The notes under the pieces: model-generated | Databases searched by the model: none | What the model was told of the DNA's origin: nothing | Seen by the model: the letters and a program-made list of their open reading frames with translations, nothing else | Source of the DNA: Aphanomyces cochlioides | Taxonomy: Eukaryota > Oomycota > Saprolegniomycetes > Saprolegniales > Verrucalvaceae | DNA length: 64,000 nt | NCBI GenBank assembly: GCA_019828595.1 | Contig: JAHQRK010000012.1 | Span: 2,418,001-2,482,000, forward strand | Direction of reading: 5' to 3' | Position numbers and translations under genes: made by a program | Part shown: piece by piece, positions 13,885-24,940 of the stretch | Position numbering within the stretch: the stretch's first letter is position 1 | Layout: each line of letters starts with the position of its first letter

Positions 13885-14370
13885 TTACTTCCCGACGTGG
13901 ACGAAGTTTTCATGCATTTCTGTCCCAGTCAAATTCTGCCCGAGACTCCAGATGGAAGGTTGATGGACGACCTTGGACAACAACTCATACGCTGCTGTGT
14001 TGTCGTCTCGGCGATTACACAAGTGGACTCGTTCTCCAACATGTGCGATGGATCTTCTCGTTGAAGCGCTGGAAAGACGCTGATGAATCATTGTAAAGAC
14101 GACCAGTGGAGCATTCTTCGAGTGGAGCGACCTCCTCGTCTCTTTGCGATGCGGTGACACGTCGCCGTCGCTGCCGTCCACTGGCAAAGGAGCGCCTGGC
14201 ATCTTCTTCCGCGATCTTTCCACCCTCATGTATAATCTCCTGGGACAACCAGAATCAGAGACCAAATGACCGCCAGCCAACTGCACACCAACCTTTGACT
14301 TCTCCATCCAAGTGGATCTTCCACGCTCAAAGACAGCTAGATCAGTCGCGCCGCTTGTTTGCTTCGTCAT
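13885..14370 (-). CDS. Hypothetical protein, 161 aa
   Basis: ATG at 14370 (MTKQTSGATDLAVFERGRST) opens an uninterrupted frame ending VHVGK. The last 75 residues (RVHLCNRRDDNTAAYELLSK...) look coding in composition. A GTTGGTGTG...CCCAG intron after KSK would switch to another frame rich in E and R, so the exact protein is unsure. No domain recognised. It ends 15 bp from the stop of the plus-strand gene (tail to tail). Confidence 0.4.
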   Translation of the reverse strand: MTKQTSGATDLAVFERGRSTWMEKSKVGVQLAGGHLVSDSGCPRRLYMRVERSRKKMPGAPLPVDGSDGDVSPHRKETRRSLHSKNAPLVVFTMIHQRLSSASTRRSIAHVGERVHLCNRRDDNTAAYELLSKVVHQPSIWSLGQNLTGTEMHENFVHVGK

Positions 14371-14449
14371 CTCGTTGTTGGCGCGCTTTTTCTGTCGGTT
14401 CTATTCTGGAGCGGATTCAAAAGTTCTCGAAGATATGTCACAACTAATT

Positions 14450-15013
14450 TGAGAAATGACAAATCCACCCAGTTGAACATTCGCCGCCGCTTCCGAAGTC
14501 CATCAAGGCCGTCCTGGACCATCCAACCATGCGGCACATTACTCACGACGGAGAAGGTACTGTAGATTCACGGTCGTTGTGTCGCTGCATCGCTTCTAGA
14601 GCCCACGAGAAGTCGTTGTCGGCGGATGCGAGCGTCGCCGCTGGTTTTCTCCTGTCCAGAGCCAACTCCCAACGGCCGCGGCGGCGAGGAATCTCAAGTT
14701 CATTCTCCCTCTCATCTCATGGATTCATCTCGGTAGTTGGTCAGAGCGTCAGTAACGTGGCAGAAATTCTCACTCGAGGAATGTCCGCGGAGTTTGGAAC
14801 TCCAGATGTCATGATACGCGCAGCCTACGCGTATCATGAATCCAAGGCGCAAAAAAATCCAGTGGGACTTCGTCGCTGGTTGTCAAGGACGGACCACTCC
14901 CTCCATGTTGTCATATCTGTCTCGCCGAGATTTGGCTGTTTGGAACTGGAGATCATCCCACCGCGACGAAGACGTTGCAGCGCTCATTTCTTTTCCTACC
15001 AACAGACGACACG
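14450..15013. other. Unassigned stretch with perfect hairpin
   Basis: No confident gene. One frame from 14529 is open for 206 codons but lacks recognisable features. At 14810-14838 an 11-bp perfect inverted repeat (CATGATACGCG / CGCGTATCATG) surrounds the 7-nt loop CAGCCTA. It lies 175 bp before the START/FYVE-like gene and could be a regulatory site or an RNA hairpin. Confidence 0.5.
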
Positions 15014-16227
15014 ATGGCGACGCAGCGCCTCCACACGTCCAAGACGAGCCTGCCGCTCCATCCCGGCTTCTTCCCCGCGGCACATATATCGACTGCCGAG
15101 GAAGAGCACCTCATTGCACTCGCGTCCAAGAACCACGCGGCGTTTCTAGCCAGACACAACGACAACCTGCACACATTTTGGAATCTCGACACGCTTGTCG
15201 ACGATGTTGAAGTGTGCCACACGCTCTCCTTGAACCGCACGGTGCCGTTTCGATCTCGTCGGACGATCGCCGCGACGCTTGAAGAAGTCTACGCCGTGGC
15301 GTCCAACCTGACAGACGACCAAATGAGCGACACGATCCAACACACAGCCAACGACTTCCTCGACACCAAGGTCCTCCATGAAATCCACGTCAGCGAGCTC
15401 ATACACGTCGCCGTACGATGGTTTGCCATGAAGAACCCCGCGCCGATCTCCAAGCGCGACTTTTGTGTCCTTGAGGTACGCTGCTGTTCTCCTCGACCGC
15501 GTCATTCATTCCAATCATTGTAGACTCAAGAAGAAACGATCAATGCTCAAGGACATCGCGTCTGGGCACTCTCTCAGCACTCTGTTGCGTTCCGCAGCTG
15601 TCCAGACCTCAATTCTTCGCACGGTCTTGTCCGTGGCGACATCGTCTCCGCCGGGTACGCGCACCGCCGTGGTTTCCATCACTCATCCTTTCCATTAGCT
15701 TGATTTGCGCCGAGACGGACATTCCTGGAACGCTTGAACTGCACTATTACGTCGACATGGACCTTCGAGGCCGCGTGCCTCAATGGACGTACAAACTACG
15801 CATGCGGCAGCATGCCGCGTCGTTCCTCAGCAGCATCCACACGCGCGTGCATGAAATGCGTCTGGCAGAATGCGTCTCGAAGGACTACGTTCCTCTCGTG
15901 CCCAAGGACGCTCGCAGCCACTGCTGCTGTTGCACCAAGCCGTTCCATCCCATCATGCGGCGCAAATGCCGTTGCAGGAGTTGCGGTGAAGTGTTCTGCA
16001 TGAGCTGCACTGGTTTCTGGAAGCTTGAGCACAGCAAACAAGCGCAGCGAGTGTGCATGCCATGCTCCAACTCGATTAACCTCCTCACGCAATCCAGACG
16101 GAGCGTCAACGATAAGCCGCTCAAGTCTGCTCGATCCGCCACGGCCACCATGGGCAGAGGCCGCGGCTGGGACAACTTCCTCTTCAACGACGCCGACACA
16201 GCGCGCACGAGCGACTCGTCGAGGTGA
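15014..16227 (+). CDS. START-like / FYVE-related zinc-finger protein, 373 aa
   Basis: Exons 15014-15475, 15524-15654 and 15699-16227 sum to 1122 nt. The N-terminal two thirds match the START-like lipid-binding module common in oomycetes (ending ICAETDIPGTLELHYYVDMD ... VPQWTYKLRMRQHAA). Residues about 295-345 form a FYVE-related finger: CCCC, then MRRKCRCRSCGEVFC, then VCMPC. In FYVE domains the R(R/K)HHCR patch binds PtdIns3P; here the two histidines are replaced by Cys-Arg and no WxxD motif precedes the first cysteine pair. Zinc binding is plausible, endosomal lipid binding doubtful. The ATG at 15014 gives a start just before the conserved region. It ends 8 bp from the stop of the convergent neighbour. 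Confidence 0.85.
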
Positions 16228-16235
16228 TCGCCTCT

Positions 16236-18146
16236 CATTAACTTAACCACGCAAGCTTTTGGTCTTTCAACACCGTCACGACTTCTGGCTTGGGCGGCGG
16301 GAACTCCCGCATGTACTTGAGTTTCTAACGACCAGTGCAGTGCAATCGCATGACGAGAGGTTGACGTACCGACGTCGATGGCTTTGGCGACGTCGCTAAT
16401 GCTCCTATTGCTGTCGCTGGCCGTCGTTTGTGGGATGGAACGTCCAGGACGCCGACCTAGGAGGATCTCCATGGAACAACGAGCGGGAAGGACAAGGACG
16501 CTACCGAGTCGCCATGGGTCACGTACTGCATCCTCGCTTGTGGCCGTGCGTTGGCCGTGTCGGCCTTGAGGGGAGACACTCGAACGCGAATTGACGGTGA
16601 CGGCGCCTAGAAGTCCAGACGGAATGAGCGGCCAGGAAACGTTTGATGTTGTCAACCTTGTGCCGTGTGAGTTTGGAGAGATCCGACGCGCTACTCCGGT
16701 GAAGATGCCGACTGTCGGCATGTCCAAGAGCGCGAAAGTCTGTCGTCGAGTGATTCCGTGAGGATTCTGCCGTCAGAGTCCGCAGTTTGAGTTTGTTGGA
16801 GGAGTGTTCCGGCGTTCGAAGATGGGACTACGATGCGCGTCGCGTCATGAATCTGCTGAAGAAGAGATGTACCTGGAAGCCTTGGCGGGACATGGCGACA
16901 TGCGAGTGATGCCTGTGCGGTCCGACGTACTTGGCTCCTCCTTGGACGAGAGAGACGCCTTCTGTGAGTTCGATCGTCTGGGCGAAGGCATCCTTCTGCA
17001 GAGCCATCGCATGTGGTTTGTACGATGCGTCGCGCTCCTGCTTGAGCTCTTCCTTGACGGAGATCGTCTCGTAGAACCAACTCGGCTTCACATGCTTTCG
17101 AGTAGTCTTGGCCTCACGTCCGCCGCGGCGATTATGTCCTCCTCGGGTCTTGTCTTCTTCCGCTTCTTCTTCTGGGAATGACGGTGGTTGAAGGAGAAGC
17201 AGCGACGCGTCGTCGAGTGTTTCGTCTGCGGGAACAGTTCGCACAGTGTCGAGGGGGAGAACGTCTTGCTCTGCTTCGCATTCGTTGGTGTCGATGATGG
17301 ACGGCAGTGGTTCAATCACGGCCGTGTCCATCCCGACGTACTCGTGATGGCCGATCGCGTGCCGCAGGACGGACACTTTGCCCCAATTGGTCTTGGAAGG
17401 TTTCGTCGACGTGAGTTCCGCGAGGCAGTTCATCCGCCATGCTTTTGTTTCCTAAGCAAGTGAGTGATTCCTTCCATCTCGTTCCGTGCGGCGTACTGCA
17501 TCCACAGCGTCGTCATCGCCGTCGTCATGGATCGGAACTTGAAACACCACGGGCTTGTGGTCCACTCGTTCCTTGGACACCTACGACAGCACAACTTCAG
17601 AGAGCAGCCTGGAGCGATGCTGACCTTCCGAGACGCGGTGACGGCATTTTGCCGCATGCGAAGAGACCGCTCGGACGTCGATCTGACGCTACTCCCTGGC
17701 GCTTTCCCGCCTTCGTAGAGTCTCTGTGGATGTCTACTTGCTTCTTTCTTCGGAACTGCTTGGGATGCGTGCCTGTCAACGGCATCAGCGAGCGGTTCGA
17801 CTTCTGGCGGCGTCGGCGGCAGCGTTGGATCATAGTTGATGTAGCATCCCATGTGAATCGTGGCGAAGATCATGGACACGGACGTCCGCGACGCAAAGAA
17901 GACCCTTCGCATGGCCCGCTCGCATTGTGTGTAGTAGAGAAATGTTTCCTCGACGATCCACGCGACGGTGTCGACTGCGATGGCCTCGGACGCGTCGATG
18001 ACAAAGACGTCGCGGGGAATACTCGTCGGCGTCTCATCTGCAGTGTTGACAGGAACGGCAGACGCGGCAGTGGCGGCGGCTTTGGACAAATCGAGACTCC
18101 TCTTTGGATTCGAGCCCTTTGGCTTGTCGCTACTGCCACGTTTCAT
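16236..18146 (-). CDS. Uncharacterised multi-exon protein
   Basis: Starts at ATG 18146 (MKRGSSDKPKGSNPKRSLDL, a basic NLS-like N-terminus) and ends at 16236 with the exon KLKYMREFPPPKPEVVTVLK. Readable joins: ...TASRK to VSKERVDHKPVVFQVPIHDD, DDAVDA to ETKAWRMNCLAELTS, and a long acidic exon (17.43-16.87 kb) with KPSWFYETISVKEELKQERD. The middle is hydrophobic-aromatic (DTVAWIVEETFLYYTQCERA; MIFATIHMGCYINYDPTLPP). Several small exons between 16.4 and 16.9 kb are not fully resolved. No family recognised. Its 3' end almost touches that of the FYVE-like gene. Confidence 0.55.
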
Positions 18147-18278
18147 CGCCGTTGCAGCGTGAAACCTTTATGCACGGACGGTTTCCCATGAAGGTTTCAT
18201 CTCGATTCGACCACCAACGAGAAATCTCACACGCGTGAAATGTCCTATCCATCTCTCTCTCTCATTATAAAGTACAAA

Positions 18279-19279
18279 TCAAGCAAACGACTTTTCAAAG
18301 TGGGCGATCAGTTGCTGCGCGACCCAGAAGGAAAAGACGAGCTTGGGCCCGACGACGGTCAACTTGGGCACCAAACCCTTGAAGAGCGCGCCAGGACCTT
18401 CGTGCTTGAGCAAGTTGGTCACGACTTGGACGCCGCTTTCCGGCGAGTCGAAAGCGCGCGATTGAATGCGCGTCTTGATCACATCCAAAGGTTGAGCGAC
18501 TATTTTTCAGCCGTGAGAACAAATACAAGATGGAACGAAGGTCATACCGATAATGCTCGAGCAAGCGCCGGCAATCGAAGCGACGAAGTTTTGGAAGAAC
18601 GTCGCGTCGTTGTAGTTGGCCAAGCCAAAGATGTATTCCTTGGCGGCAGCCGAACCACCGAAAAGAGCAAAGGAACCTGGCGCGTTACGGGCAGCGGTCC
18701 AGCCGGCGCCACGGTACAATGCAAAGCCTTCAGTCTTGAAAATGTCCAAGACGCCACGGCCGGCAATAGCCGCAGGATTGGTTTGCGCTCGGATCTTGAG
18801 CACATCCAAGGGCAACAAGGCGATTTCACCAATGCCAATGAGCGAGCCAGCAGTGGCGTGCATCATGGTCTTGGCGTGCTGGTCACCGAAAAGAGATTGG
18901 AACGTTTGCTTGTGGTGCTTTGTGATGTAGTCCTTCACGACAGGCTGGCCTCCGAATTTGTAGATACGTTGCGAGACTTTGTACCCGGCGGCAAATCCGA
19001 CACCAGGAAAGAGCGAAGCGTAGCGTTGGCCGAGGGGCTTGGTCGCGGCATCACGAAAGATAATTTGGCTCAACGTCAAGTCCTACAGAGTTGTGAATTC
19101 CCACAAAGAGAGAATATCGAGAATACCTTGCTCTTGTTGGTCATGAGACGCTTCGCGACGGTATCTACAGGGTGGAAGATCGCGAGTTCGAGCACTCCCG
19201 ACGCCGTCGAGCCGAGGAGACGGGCTGCAACTTGTCCCGTCGAGAAATCAGCGCCAGATTTGTTTTGCAGAGCCACCAT
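18279..19279 (-). CDS. GGC1: Mitochondrial GTP/GDP carrier, Ggc1 type, 302 aa
   Basis: Exons 19127-19279, 18548-19082 and 18279-18499 sum to 909 nt. Three carrier signatures Px[DE]xx[KR] are present: HPVDTVAKRL, LPLDVLKIRA and QPLDVIKTRI, one per repeat, with six expected transmembrane helices. Family-specific segments match yeast Ggc1 closely: ARLLGSTASGVLELAIFHPV, GSLIGIGEIALLPLDVLKI, GWTAARNAPGSFALFGG and GPKLVFSFWVAQQLI. Ggc1 exchanges mitochondrial GDP for cytosolic GTP across the inner membrane and affects iron homeostasis in yeast. The protein looks complete, with the usual length. Its start lies in a tight context (agccaccATG on the coding strand is not seen, but the ATG precedes the conserved region). 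Confidence 0.9.
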
Positions 19280-19384
19280 GGAGGATCACCGTCGGAGGAA
19301 TTCGAAAATGATGCACATGTGACACAGAAACAAGCAAAAATCCATGGCCAACCCTTTCATCAACGATCTCGGGAGAGAGGCCAA

Positions 19385-19479
19385 GTATACAAACTTTCAT
19401 ATTAATCTTAATGTATGGCGGTTACAATCGTCTATATAAAGTGCAATGTCAAGCTGGACGACGACCAAAGTATACAAAT
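19385..19479. repeat. GTATACAAA repeats upstream of the carrier gene
   Basis: GTATACAAAC at 19385 and GTATACAAAT at 19470, each followed by TTCA(A/T) and a TTAA-rich stretch, are 85 bp apart. They match the core of the repeats at 1547-1619. The pair lies about 105-200 bp upstream of the minus-strand carrier start and at the left side of the decayed ORF region. Confidence 0.45.
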
Positions 19480-19513
19480 TTCAAGATTAAATTCATGAGA
19501 TGGAGACGGCAAA

Positions 19514-20312
19514 GGCGCCAACTGGAATTCCATGGATATGCAAGTTCGCAGCTGTCAAGGCGCAAAGTTGAGTAAGCATGCGACGGGATTGGTTGACCAT
19601 GGCTCTCTTCTAATGGATGACAGCGCCGTGTCATGCGCGATGGATCCAATCGCCTGGAAGAATTGGTTGAAGTTGCATGGAAAGCAGTCAGGACTGCCGC
19701 GAAAAGCTCTCCTAGCCATCCACCGCCGCCGAGTTTCAACGATGTTTATGAGGCATTGGCTATGGGGACGAGAGAACGCACGATGTCGAGATGAGCGCGG
19801 AGGAATTGCTCAAGAAAGTGGGTGCACAGCTGGGAGTTCAGATGAAACAGAGCCTTGACTGGAGACTTGGCTGCGTAGAAAGCGCAGGAGACTGAATGCA
19901 CAAACAAGCTTGTCGAACGGGGAAGATCCCATCATGGTCGTGATGATACACGTACTCTTGAAGAGGATGCCAGAGGAGGAGAACGAAAACCACAACGACA
20001 AGGAGGACCAGTTGCAGCACGTATTCATGAAAACACGCGGGGATATTTCAAGCAAACTTGCAGAGAGAAAGAGCGTGCAAGCCATTGCGAAAGGATTTCC
20101 CCCGTGAGGAGCTTCAAGATGAAAGGATGAGTGAATCGAGGCATGTTCTCCATGGGTTTCGATCCTTTTTCAGCAAGATGACAGGGAAAGCATCTAGAGA
20201 GATCAGGCAGCTTAGAGGCAAGCAAGGAGACGAGCGTACCGTCAAGGAGATGGGAGGAAGGGCCGCTCGGCAAGTGAAGATCAGACGAGGGAATCAACTT
20301 TGCCTCTTGTGA
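19514..20312 (+). pseudogene. Decayed or frameshifted ORF region
   Basis: Coding-like segments lie in three frames in order: RVMRDGSNRLEELVEVAWKA (about 19625-19790), EELLKKVGAQLGVQMKQSLD (about 19800-19850), SNGEDPIMVVMIHVLLKRMP (about 19910-20095) and FPREELQDERMSESRHVLHG (about 20090-20312). The last frame change falls at a run of five C (20099-20103). Charged helical composition throughout. No family recognised. Either a dying gene or sequence errors in one gene; introns cannot explain all the shifts. Confidence 0.35.
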
Positions 20313-20334
20313 GAAAGATCCTCCAAGATATCCG

Positions 20335-20500
20335 GAGACAAGACTTCCGGATAAATGTTGGTCACTCGACAGTTTTGTTTGTTATCCGGATGATTAGTAT
20401 TCGGATAATCTGAGTCACTTGACAGGTTGGCATGTCACTTGACAGTTTGAATCTTATCCGGATGATTAATATTCGGATAAGCTGAGTCACTTGAGAGGAT
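20335..20500. repeat. Tandem repeats carrying ATCCGGAT sites
   Basis: Two near-identical units of about 45 bp (near 20385-20428 and 20453-20496) read TTATCCGGATGATTA(G/A)TATTCGGATAA followed by a CTGAGTCACTTGA box. CACTTGACAG occurs additionally between them. They lie 50-160 bp before the ERMP1-type gene, so they may act as promoter elements. Confidence 0.6.
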
Positions 20501-20546
20501 TGGGGAAGTTTGTCGTCGTCATGAAGACAATTGAAGTCGAACAAAG

Positions 20547-23272
20547 ATGCACCAACGACACAAGAGCGCCGTCGAGGGCAAACTTCCTGCGCACTCTTCA
20601 GAGGAAGAACGTCGAAAAAGCCGCCATGTCGGTCTGCTGTTTGTTGTGCTCTGGCTCGCTGCTCTCGTTGGATTTGCCTTCTGGAGACATCTGTGGCTAC
20701 CAACGCCCAAAGGCCTCGATGCACCACGCACCGAATTCTCGGAAGCCCGCGCGCGTGTCTTCCTCGAAGAACTACAAAGCATCGATGGATTTCGAACGGT
20801 TGGAAGTGTGAGCAACGAAATCGAGACCCCGCGATGGCTATTGAACCACCTCGAGTCATTCAAGAACACTTGCGTTGACCCGTGCCAAATGGAGATTGAC
20901 GTACGACCTGTCGCTCTGCTCGACATGCTTGACATTCCATGTAGATCCAACGACCGACTGGCGCATTCGGACTCAATTTCCTCTCGCAGTTCCAAAACGT
21001 CTATGCCAATGTGAGCAATATCCTCGTCCGTGTACAGCGAACGAATCACACGGCGACGACACCAGCACTGCTCCTCTCGTCCCATTACGACGCTGCCGTT
21101 GGCGCCGGTGCCGCGTCCGACGACGGCGTTAATATCGCCATCATGTTGGAAATCCTCCAAAACACCATCGCAGGCCAACTTCCATTGCACCATGCTCTCG
21201 TCTTCAACTTCAACGGCGCCGAGGAAACCATGCTCCAAGCCGCGCATGGGTTCATCACACAGCATCCGTGGAAGAAGCAAGTTGCCGCCTTTATCAACCT
21301 TGAAGCCACTGGCGCCGGCGGTCGCGAGCTGCTCTTCCAAACGGGTAGCGACATCCTCGCCATGGCGTATGCCAAGGGAGCGCCGTATCCTCATGCAAGC
21401 ACGATCGCGCAGGAAGTCTTCCAGGTATTCCTTGCCATGTCGTTGCTCCATGACGGTCTTCATGTCTAGTCTGGCGTCGTTCCTGGCATCACCGACTACG
21501 AAGTGTACGAAAGCCACGGCGACGTCGCCGGCATGGACTTTGCGTACGTTGCGAACGGCTACGTCTATCATACGCAGCTGGACGACATTTCCCGCATCCA
21601 GCAAGGCGCCGTGCAGCGCTTCGGCGACAACATCCAAGGCACGATGCGCGTTCTCTTGGCCGACCCCGACACGCTTGCGTCCATCTCTGCGCATTCCGAG
21701 TCGCAGCACCACATTTTCTTCGACGTCTTTGGCTTCATCACGCTCACGTACACTGAAAACGTCGGCGGGTGGATCAACTACATGGTCGTTGTCCTTGCGG
21801 CTGTCTACTGCGGCATTTGGTCGCCGCTCACGTTGCGCCAGCGCTCCTCTGGCCTCTTCCAGCTCATCAAGATGTCCGTCGCTGCTTTTCTAGCGCCGCT
21901 TCCTGTCGCTCTTCTGCTTGCTCACACTGCTCCATTGTCATGGTATGCCTCTCCAGCGACGCGCCTTTGGGTCTTTGTCTGTCCATCCGCTGTGGCGTTC
22001 CTGACTTTCTTCCCCACGGAGGTCAACATGGCGCGCATGACGCAGCCTTTCCTTGAAGCCTTGACGCTCCTGTGGATGCTCCTCAGTGCAGCTCTCATGT
22101 GGTTTGGCATCCAGAGCGTCTACCTCTGCATCATTTGGGTCCGTTCCGCCGCCGTCCATTCCTCCATGACTCACATCTCTCCTTAGGTTTTCTTTCCTCT
22201 CTTGAGCTTCGTCGTGGCGGAAGGTTTCAAGGGCACCTCCATCTACTCGACGCTTGGACCTCTCTCTCTCCTCGTCGGGCCTGCGATTCCCTTTGCGTAC
22301 TTCGTCTCGGTCTACATCATCGTCCTCCAAGTGTTTATTCCCATCATGGGCCGCATGGGCAACACCGTCTATGCCGATGTCGTCGTCGCCGTGCTCACTG
22401 CGATCCCGACTGCGATCACTCTTTCCAACTTTGCTCCGATTCTTTGCCGCGTCCAGCCCGCGGCACTCCACGCTTCACGCAAACTCCTCGTCGTCGGGAC
22501 GTTGGCCGCGCTCGCCGTCGCTTTCGTGAGCAATCCGTACTCGGTCGACTGCCCGAAACGCATTGGGATCACTCACGTCTACCGCAACTTTTCCCGTCTC
22601 GACATTCCCGACGACTGGGGCGTCTGGATGCACGCGTACGACTTCAGCCGCCTCGAGCCGCTGCGTCCCATCTTTGAGCAGACCAAGTGGCGCAACCAGC
22701 TCAAGCCGCCGACCGACGGCGTGTCGCCCATTGAGATCTACGGCAACTTTCCATGGCTCTACCCGATCTTCCACATTCTGCCCATCCGCTACAGTTGGTA
22801 CCTCCCTGCGAGCGTCCCTGACGTCCACACGATCCCAACCTAGTACGTTCTGCTCATGGAAGTCCGTCGCTGAGCTTTCTCTCTCTTCTGTAGCATTGAC
22901 ATCGTGTCGACGACCTTTGACGAAGCTACGAACCGCCGCAAGATCCATTTGTTCTTCACAGGACCGCCCCATACGAGTCTGTACATCGACGCAAAGTCGA
23001 CCAAGCTCACGGCGTGGTCGCTTGGCCAAGGCGCCAAGGACGGCGTGCCACCTCATGTCGAAGACACGTACATTATCCAACTGGCGTCGGGAAGTCCCGT
23101 GTCTTCCTTCCATTTCTGGCTTGAAGCCGAGTCCAACTCGACGATGGTCGCCGCGTACTGCGGGTATTACCTGGAAGCGATGTCGGCGGATCTGAAAGCC
23201 GTCATCGACGTCCTCCCCGAGTGGGCGTCGTACTCGTCCGGCGTCGCGTCGTGGGGGATCCTCCGTGTTTAA
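20547..23272 (+). CDS. ERMP1: ERMP1-type endoplasmic reticulum M28 metallopeptidase, 845 aa
   Basis: Exons 20547-20900, 20945-21424, 21470-22138, 22187-22842 and 22894-23272 sum to 2538 nt. Residues about 25-45 are a membrane anchor (VGLLFVVLWLAALVGFAFW). The zinc aminopeptidase domain (M28) follows: SSHYDAAVGAGAASDDG (His and bridging Asp), NFNGAEET (catalytic and zinc Glu), and YHTQLDDISRIQ (last zinc His). All ligands expected for a di-zinc M28 enzyme are visible. From about residue 390 there are several transmembrane helices and a lumenal C-terminal beta-rich domain, as in ERMP1/Fxna. The substrate is unknown. ATG 20547 is chosen because the cytosolic basic N-terminus precedes the anchor directly. 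Confidence 0.9.
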
Positions 23273-23291
23273 TCATCCAAGTTCTTCCATC

Positions 23292-24254
23292 TTACCAGCC
23301 TTTCTTTCGCTTGCCGTTCTCCATGCGCACGGGCAGCACGCGCTTGGACGGCCGCGACTTGCCCTCTTGGTTCGCTTCGTACTCCATCTTGCGCTTGATC
23401 TTGTGCTTCTTCCCCTTGGGCTTGAGGTTCATCAAGTCAAAGTATTCCTTCTCGTACGGCACGTCGACCGTCGGTTTCTCCGCTGGTTTCTTCTTCGTAG
23501 GACGCTCTGTCTTGGACTCCTTCGCATGGACGAGCATGGCGCGGACTTGCACCGTCATGGCGGCAGTGACGGGCTGGACCGAGTCGGGCAGGGAGCATTC
23601 CTCCTCAGCGAGGACAATCGTGTCGCAATCGCTGTAGGGAACTTTGTAGCCTGGAGTAAAGCTCCGATCGAACACGACCGAGGCGACAGGCGCGAGGCCC
23701 TGCGCTGCCTTGGCGGCGTCTATGGCGTGCTGGTTCTTGGTCGTGATGTGAACTTGACCTTGAGGAAGCAAACTCGTCGCAATGTGCTGGAAGAAAGCGT
23801 CGTCGGCAGCGTCTCCAAAGTTCCAAAGCACGCGATCAAACTGGCCGAGAGGTTGCAAGTCGCTCAGATCGACTTCGAAATGGATGGCCACGCCTTGCGC
23901 GTCGAGTTTCTTGATGCGTTTCGCCATGTCGGGAGTCTTCTTCACGATCAACGCGCGTGGTTCTGCTATCGCGACAGTCAGTTGATGCATGTCGTGGACG
24001 AAGCCCTTGAGCATGGATGTGAATGTCAGCGTAGAATCGTGCAGGATGAGCATCTTCATGACAGGTTGAAGCAGTGGAAACTTTGCTTTCGTCGCGTCTG
24101 CTTTCATCCTTGGACATAGCTCCGGTCGTTGGTTTGGCGCCGTCTCTGCATCTCCATGGACTAGAATCTTGTAACCACAAGGTACACAACGTCGCTTCAG
24201 CGCGCATTCTGCCGTAGCGCTACAGACATAGCGCCGGCTTGGGTTGTCCTCCAT
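23292..24254 (-). CDS. DUF2431 / BMT5-like rRNA methyltransferase, 320 aa
   Basis: Single exon from ATG 24254. After a Cys-containing N-terminus (CSATAECALKRRCVPC, possibly a small zinc site) comes a Rossmann-like core: MLILHDSTLTFTSMLKGFVH, VAIHFEVDLSDL, FDRVLWNFGDAADDAFFQHI and LLPQGQVHITTKNQHAID. This order matches the DUF2431 family, of which yeast Bmt5 methylates a uracil N3 in 25S rRNA. The glycine-rich GxGxFS SAM motif at the first strand is replaced by LHDSTLTF, so activity or SAM use may differ. The tail is highly basic (KKHKIKRKME...KRKKGW), fitting nucleolar RNA binding. It is convergent with the ERMP1-type gene (19 bp between stops). Confidence 0.7.
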   Translation of the reverse strand: MEDNPSRRYVCSATAECALKRRCVPCGYKILVHGDAETAPNQRPELCPRMKADATKAKFPLLQPVMKMLILHDSTLTFTSMLKGFVHDMHQLTVAIAEPRALIVKKTPDMAKRIKKLDAQGVAIHFEVDLSDLQPLGQFDRVLWNFGDAADDAFFQHIATSLLPQGQVHITTKNQHAIDAAKAAQGLAPVASVVFDRSFTPGYKVPYSDCDTIVLAEEECSLPDSVQPVTAAMTVQVRAMLVHAKESKTERPTKKKPAEKPTVDVPYEKEYFDLMNLKPKGKKHKIKRKMEYEANQEGKSRPSKRVLPVRMENGKRKKGW

Positions 24255-24435
24255 GACAGTTTGTTGGTTGATGACCTTGCTGCCGTTCTAAGTTCGTCTC
24301 CTTTCAAGTCCGACATCAACTTCGAAACCGCCACCGCGGCGAGATGAGAGGGAATGGTCTGCTTCCATCTCGAAAGCGTCGCTGATGCTCGTCGACTATC
24401 CTCGAGGACGCCGATCATTTCTGGATTTACCGGCG

Positions 24436-24789
24436 ATGCCAAAAGTGAAGGCGACTTTGGTTCTTCCACGGCCACCAACGCATCAGGAGCTTTTGCAGGA
24501 GAGTCGTCGGCAGTGCGGTGCCGCCGCGAAGGATCTCGACATGGTGCGGATGGAATGGAGAGAAGCAGTCCAAGCGTTGACTCAAGTGAGGATTCGCATG
24601 CAAGAATGGAAAGATGCCAATTCTTACTTTGAGCGAACGCATCCAGAGTTGGTCAGGCTGGAAAACGAGCGAGTTGCCATCCTGGAGCGCGTGAAAGTTG
24701 CAAACGGGTTGATCGAGGAAGCACAGCAGCGCTGGAAGCAGTTGTTGGATGACGTCTTTCGACGAAAGCCCCTCATTGACTTTTCTTAG
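24436..24789 (+). CDS. Family A coiled-coil protein, copy A1, 117 aa
   Basis: ATG 24436 (MPKVKATLVLP). The conserved family core is HQELLQESRRQCGAAAKDLD, then MVRMEWREAVQAL, RMQEWKDAN, ERTHPELVRLENER and RWKQLLDDVFRRKP. It is all-helical and charged, predicted coiled coil, with no signal peptide. Three paralogs lie within 3.4 kb (A2 to A4). The function is unknown; the family appears lineage-specific. This copy has no visible defect. Confidence 0.65.
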   Translation: MPKVKATLVLPRPPTHQELLQESRRQCGAAAKDLDMVRMEWREAVQALTQVRIRMQEWKDANSYFERTHPELVRLENERVAILERVKVANGLIEEAQQRWKQLLDDVFRRKPLIDFS

Positions 24790-24940
24790 CGAAGTACAAG
24801 TCGCGCTCCTCTGGTACGACCTCTTGAAGCGGCGGGTGGTGCATCCGTTGCACTGGCGGAGGAAGAAGTAACTCAATAAAGCATTGGCAGAGTGAGGTCG
24901 GAGATGCAAGATGAGCGGCGCAGAATCCATCGAGTGTCTG

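Noticed and set aside
18240..19322. 360-codon plus-strand ORF
   Set aside because: Antisense of the Ggc1-like carrier, whose three signature motifs are on the minus strand.
20519..21712. 397-codon minus-strand ORF
   Set aside because: Shadow of the M28 peptidase gene, crossing its introns; no domain.
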